Shown here in pieces: positions 62,601 through 64,000 of a stretch of 64,000 nt of DNA. A program made the translations under genes and the position numbers. The stretch covers positions 4,588,001-4,652,000 of the forward strand of contig NC_065873.1 of NCBI RefSeq assembly GCF_933775445.1, read 5' to 3'. Under the pieces are notes generated by a model, which saw only the letters and a program-made list of their open reading frames with translations, was not told the origin of the DNA and ran no database searches. Within the stretch, counting starts at the first letter, position 1, and every line of letters begins with the position of its first letter. The stretch is from Argentina anserina. Taxonomy: Eukaryota; Streptophyta; Magnoliopsida; Rosales; Rosaceae.

Positions 62601-64000
62601 TAATTTGAATTAATTATAGTGGAGTAACTTTTTTTTTCTGATTCTAAAATGGAAAAAGCACTTGAGGATCCCTGATGATTGAGAGTTACACCTGTATCAT
62701 TTATAATCAGACAAAAGATAGTATCCTTCCGGTTCTGTAGCAGAATAGCTCAATCTATTGTTAATTATGTCTATTACATATCTAGAGTGTTATAAAGCTT
62801 TCTTTTGCTCCATAAAGGTGCTCTTTCACATGATACCTTTCTTGGTTGCTGTTGCTCTTTAGTTGCTACATATCGTTGTAAAGTCACTCGGTAAATTTTT
62901 CTTCACCATGACATGCCTCCTTTCAGGCAGAGAACTCTTGGTGATCTTACACATTGCAGCCAATGTCACTTGGTCCAAGGACAGTTTTGTGGAGACTGCT
63001 TGGATATGAGGTAGGTTTTCCTATATTATTACTTTTCTGTCTTCTTTTCATTTCTTACTAAAACTACCTATTCTCGTTCCAATGAGAATGGAAAGTTGTA
63101 CCCATACCTCAAGGATAAGTCACCACAAACTTCTAAGACAAGCCACTAATTCAGTTGTTGGCATGCTTATTTAGTCTTCAATAATCCACAGATATGGAGA
63201 GAATGTGATTGAAGCCAACCAAAATCCTGATTGGATTTGCCCTGTTTGCCGAGGTATCTGTAACTGCAGTGTCTGCTTGAGTGGAAAGGTAAAACTTAAA
63301 TCCTTGATGGCGGATATAATGGTTTCCTTTTGCATTTCAAAAGAAACAAATGGAAGGGACAATACCGTGCAGTACACACATATGCACATAGACAGAGTTT
63401 TTATGACACGTACGTTCAGTCAATCCACAGTTTGGTATCATGGCTTTTTTTTGTATAGTGGAAGGAAAAGACCATAAGTACAAATTCAAAAAATAAAAAT
63501 AAAAGCACCTGACATGGGGGAACCAATGGCTAAACATTGTTCATGCATCAGTTCATAATCTGGGTTATAAGTATGTAGGATATTTCAGATCCTTATTTAG
63601 CCCATAGTTCACAAAGAAAATCATAACCGTTGAGTGCACTGCAATTGTTGTATGATTTGTATACAGACACAGGAATTAATACATGATGATATCAAAGAAC
63701 TGCATGACGAATACCTCATGGGGAAAGATGTGAATTCCTTTGGTAGTGAGCATGTTCCCGCAGAAGACGTGAGCGTGCTCAATACTGCTACTATTTCTTG
63801 TCAAGTGGTTGGTGGGACAAAGAAAGATCCAAAAAGGAGCACGAGTAGCGCAGATGTTTCTACAGAAGACATGGGCAAGCTAGATGCTGCTGGTGATGTT
63901 GAAGGTGAAACTAATAAACAACTAAGAAGGAGCAAGAGGACAAGTACTGCGCATGTTGCAGAAGACCTGGGTAACCTAGATGCTGCTGGTGATGTTGATG
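53625..64000 (+). CDS. CDCA7-like zinc-finger protein, tandem copy 2 (partial, runs off the window)
   Basis: Exons 53625-53869, 54089-54340, 54424-54582, 62927-63010, 63192-63288 and 63667 to beyond 64000 join in frame, giving 391 residues so far. The start lies in a good context (ACCATGG). Exon 1 matches copy 1 ([17 protein letters not shown]). Exon 2 is Ser/Asp-rich and absent from copy 1. The finger cysteines are all kept (CHQC, CSQC, CGDC, CPVC, CNCSVC), but the segment after them is cut to LSGK, without the KGWEPTG seen in copy 1. The last exon carries a repeated acidic/basic module. Intron 3 (8.3 kb) holds an antisense copia element. Probably expressed and diverging, but loss of function is possible. 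Confidence 0.85.
55366..55866 (-). repeat. 3' LTR of the copia element
   Basis: On the minus strand it begins TATTAGATCAATTTTGG, where the other LTR has TGTTAG, so the canonical TG end is mutated. The purine tract CCAAGTGGGAGAT abuts it (55867-55879). Confidence 0.9.
56481..60583 (-). pseudogene. Copia gag-pol remnant
   Basis: On the minus strand, gag runs from the ATG at 60583 with a zinc knuckle ([14 protein letters not shown] near 59870). A protease-region piece is at 59684-59427. Integrase pieces lie at 59223-59002 and 58908-58642 ([13 protein letters not shown]). Reverse transcriptase pieces are at 58182-57583 ([28 protein letters not shown]), and RNase H is at 57092-56481 (ending shortly after the ADPFTKTLP motif). 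Domains are in copia order but separated by frameshifts and stops. Confidence 0.93.
61755..61851 (-). repeat. 19 bp x 5 GC-rich tandem repeat in the copia leader
   Basis: TAACGCTCGCGACC-like units start at 61761, 61780, 61799, 61818 and 61837, an exact 19 bp period. The spacer words are variants of AGTAG or TCAG. The array lies between the primer site and gag, in the 5' leader of the element. Confidence 0.9.
61929..61941 (-). other. Primer binding site (initiator tRNA-Met type)
   Basis: TGGTATCAGAGCA on the minus strand, two bases after the LTR, is the standard copia priming sequence complementary to plant initiator tRNA-Met. Confidence 0.92.
61944..62447 (-). repeat. 5' LTR of the copia element
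   Basis: On the minus strand it begins TGTTAGATC and ends AATTTACA, an intact TG...CA pair. It is followed by the primer binding site. Confidence 0.9.
63552..63607 (+). pseudogene. Abandoned exon of CDCA7-like copy 2
   Basis: Directly after an AG at 63550-63551, this matches the start of exon 5 of copy 1 (VINLGYKSVAHYL). One A is missing from ATAAAT, so reading through the acceptor hits a stop within nine codons. In the original frame [11 protein letters not shown] is readable. The next acceptor at 63665-63666 keeps the gene open, so this part is probably skipped. Confidence 0.7.

Overview
The window is nuclear DNA of a flowering plant, almost certainly a eudicot. It has AT-rich intergenic DNA, short GT-AG introns, a plant-type leucine-rich-repeat extensin gene, and plant LTR retrotransposons primed by plant tRNA-Asp and initiator tRNA-Met. 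The overall texture resembles Rosaceae (strawberry or rose relatives), but that is an impression and was not tested. Five host protein genes are well supported. Transposable elements of several superfamilies, some nested, fill much of the rest.

Layout. 1-1026: intergenic. 1027-7768: a dead but structurally complete Mutator-like element with about 120 bp terminal inverted repeats, a 10 bp flanking duplication, transposase remnants (DDE-type core, SWIM finger, zinc knuckle) and probably a second element nested inside it. 8555-10402 (-): intronless leucine-rich-repeat extensin (LRX) gene. 12439-13225 (-): three-exon gene for a 203-residue plastid-type protein resembling MEE14/CCG-binding protein 1. 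14424-16250: decayed hAT element, followed by a 536 bp hAT-type MITE with an 8 bp target duplication. 17819-31900: gene-poor stretch with a likely gypsy LTR, a decayed gene fragment at 23.8-24.5 kb, a 1.67 kb inverted-repeat element and a triplicated 70 bp repeat. 32157-41729 (+): 15-exon PXA/PX/nexin-C sorting-nexin gene encoding 1027 residues, with a foldback element and a second inverted-repeat element side by side in intron 11.

44159-64000: two tandem copies of a CDCA7-like zinc-finger gene (zf-4CXXC_R1). The first is complete (340 residues). The second runs off the window and has diverged: one extra duplicated exon, a shortened finger tail, a frameshifted and apparently abandoned exon, and a repeated C-terminal module. 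In both copies the same homologous intron, which splits the first finger cysteine pair from the next, carries an LTR retrotransposon. Copy 1 holds a very young gypsy-type derivative in sense orientation (1525 bp LTRs with about 3 mismatches). Copy 2 holds an older, broken copia in antisense orientation.

How the parts relate. The host genes have no operon-like relation. LRX proteins act in the cell wall, the sorting nexin acts in endomembrane traffic, and CDCA7 proteins are known partners of HELLS/DDM1-type chromatin remodellers that maintain DNA methylation on transposons. The most notable part of the window is therefore a tandem pair of likely transposon-silencing cofactors whose corresponding introns were each invaded by an unrelated retrotransposon. 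No clearly new molecular system was found. The strongest observations concern that pair, the probable 1 nt frameshift at the LRX C-terminus, and several element structures delimited here by target duplications.
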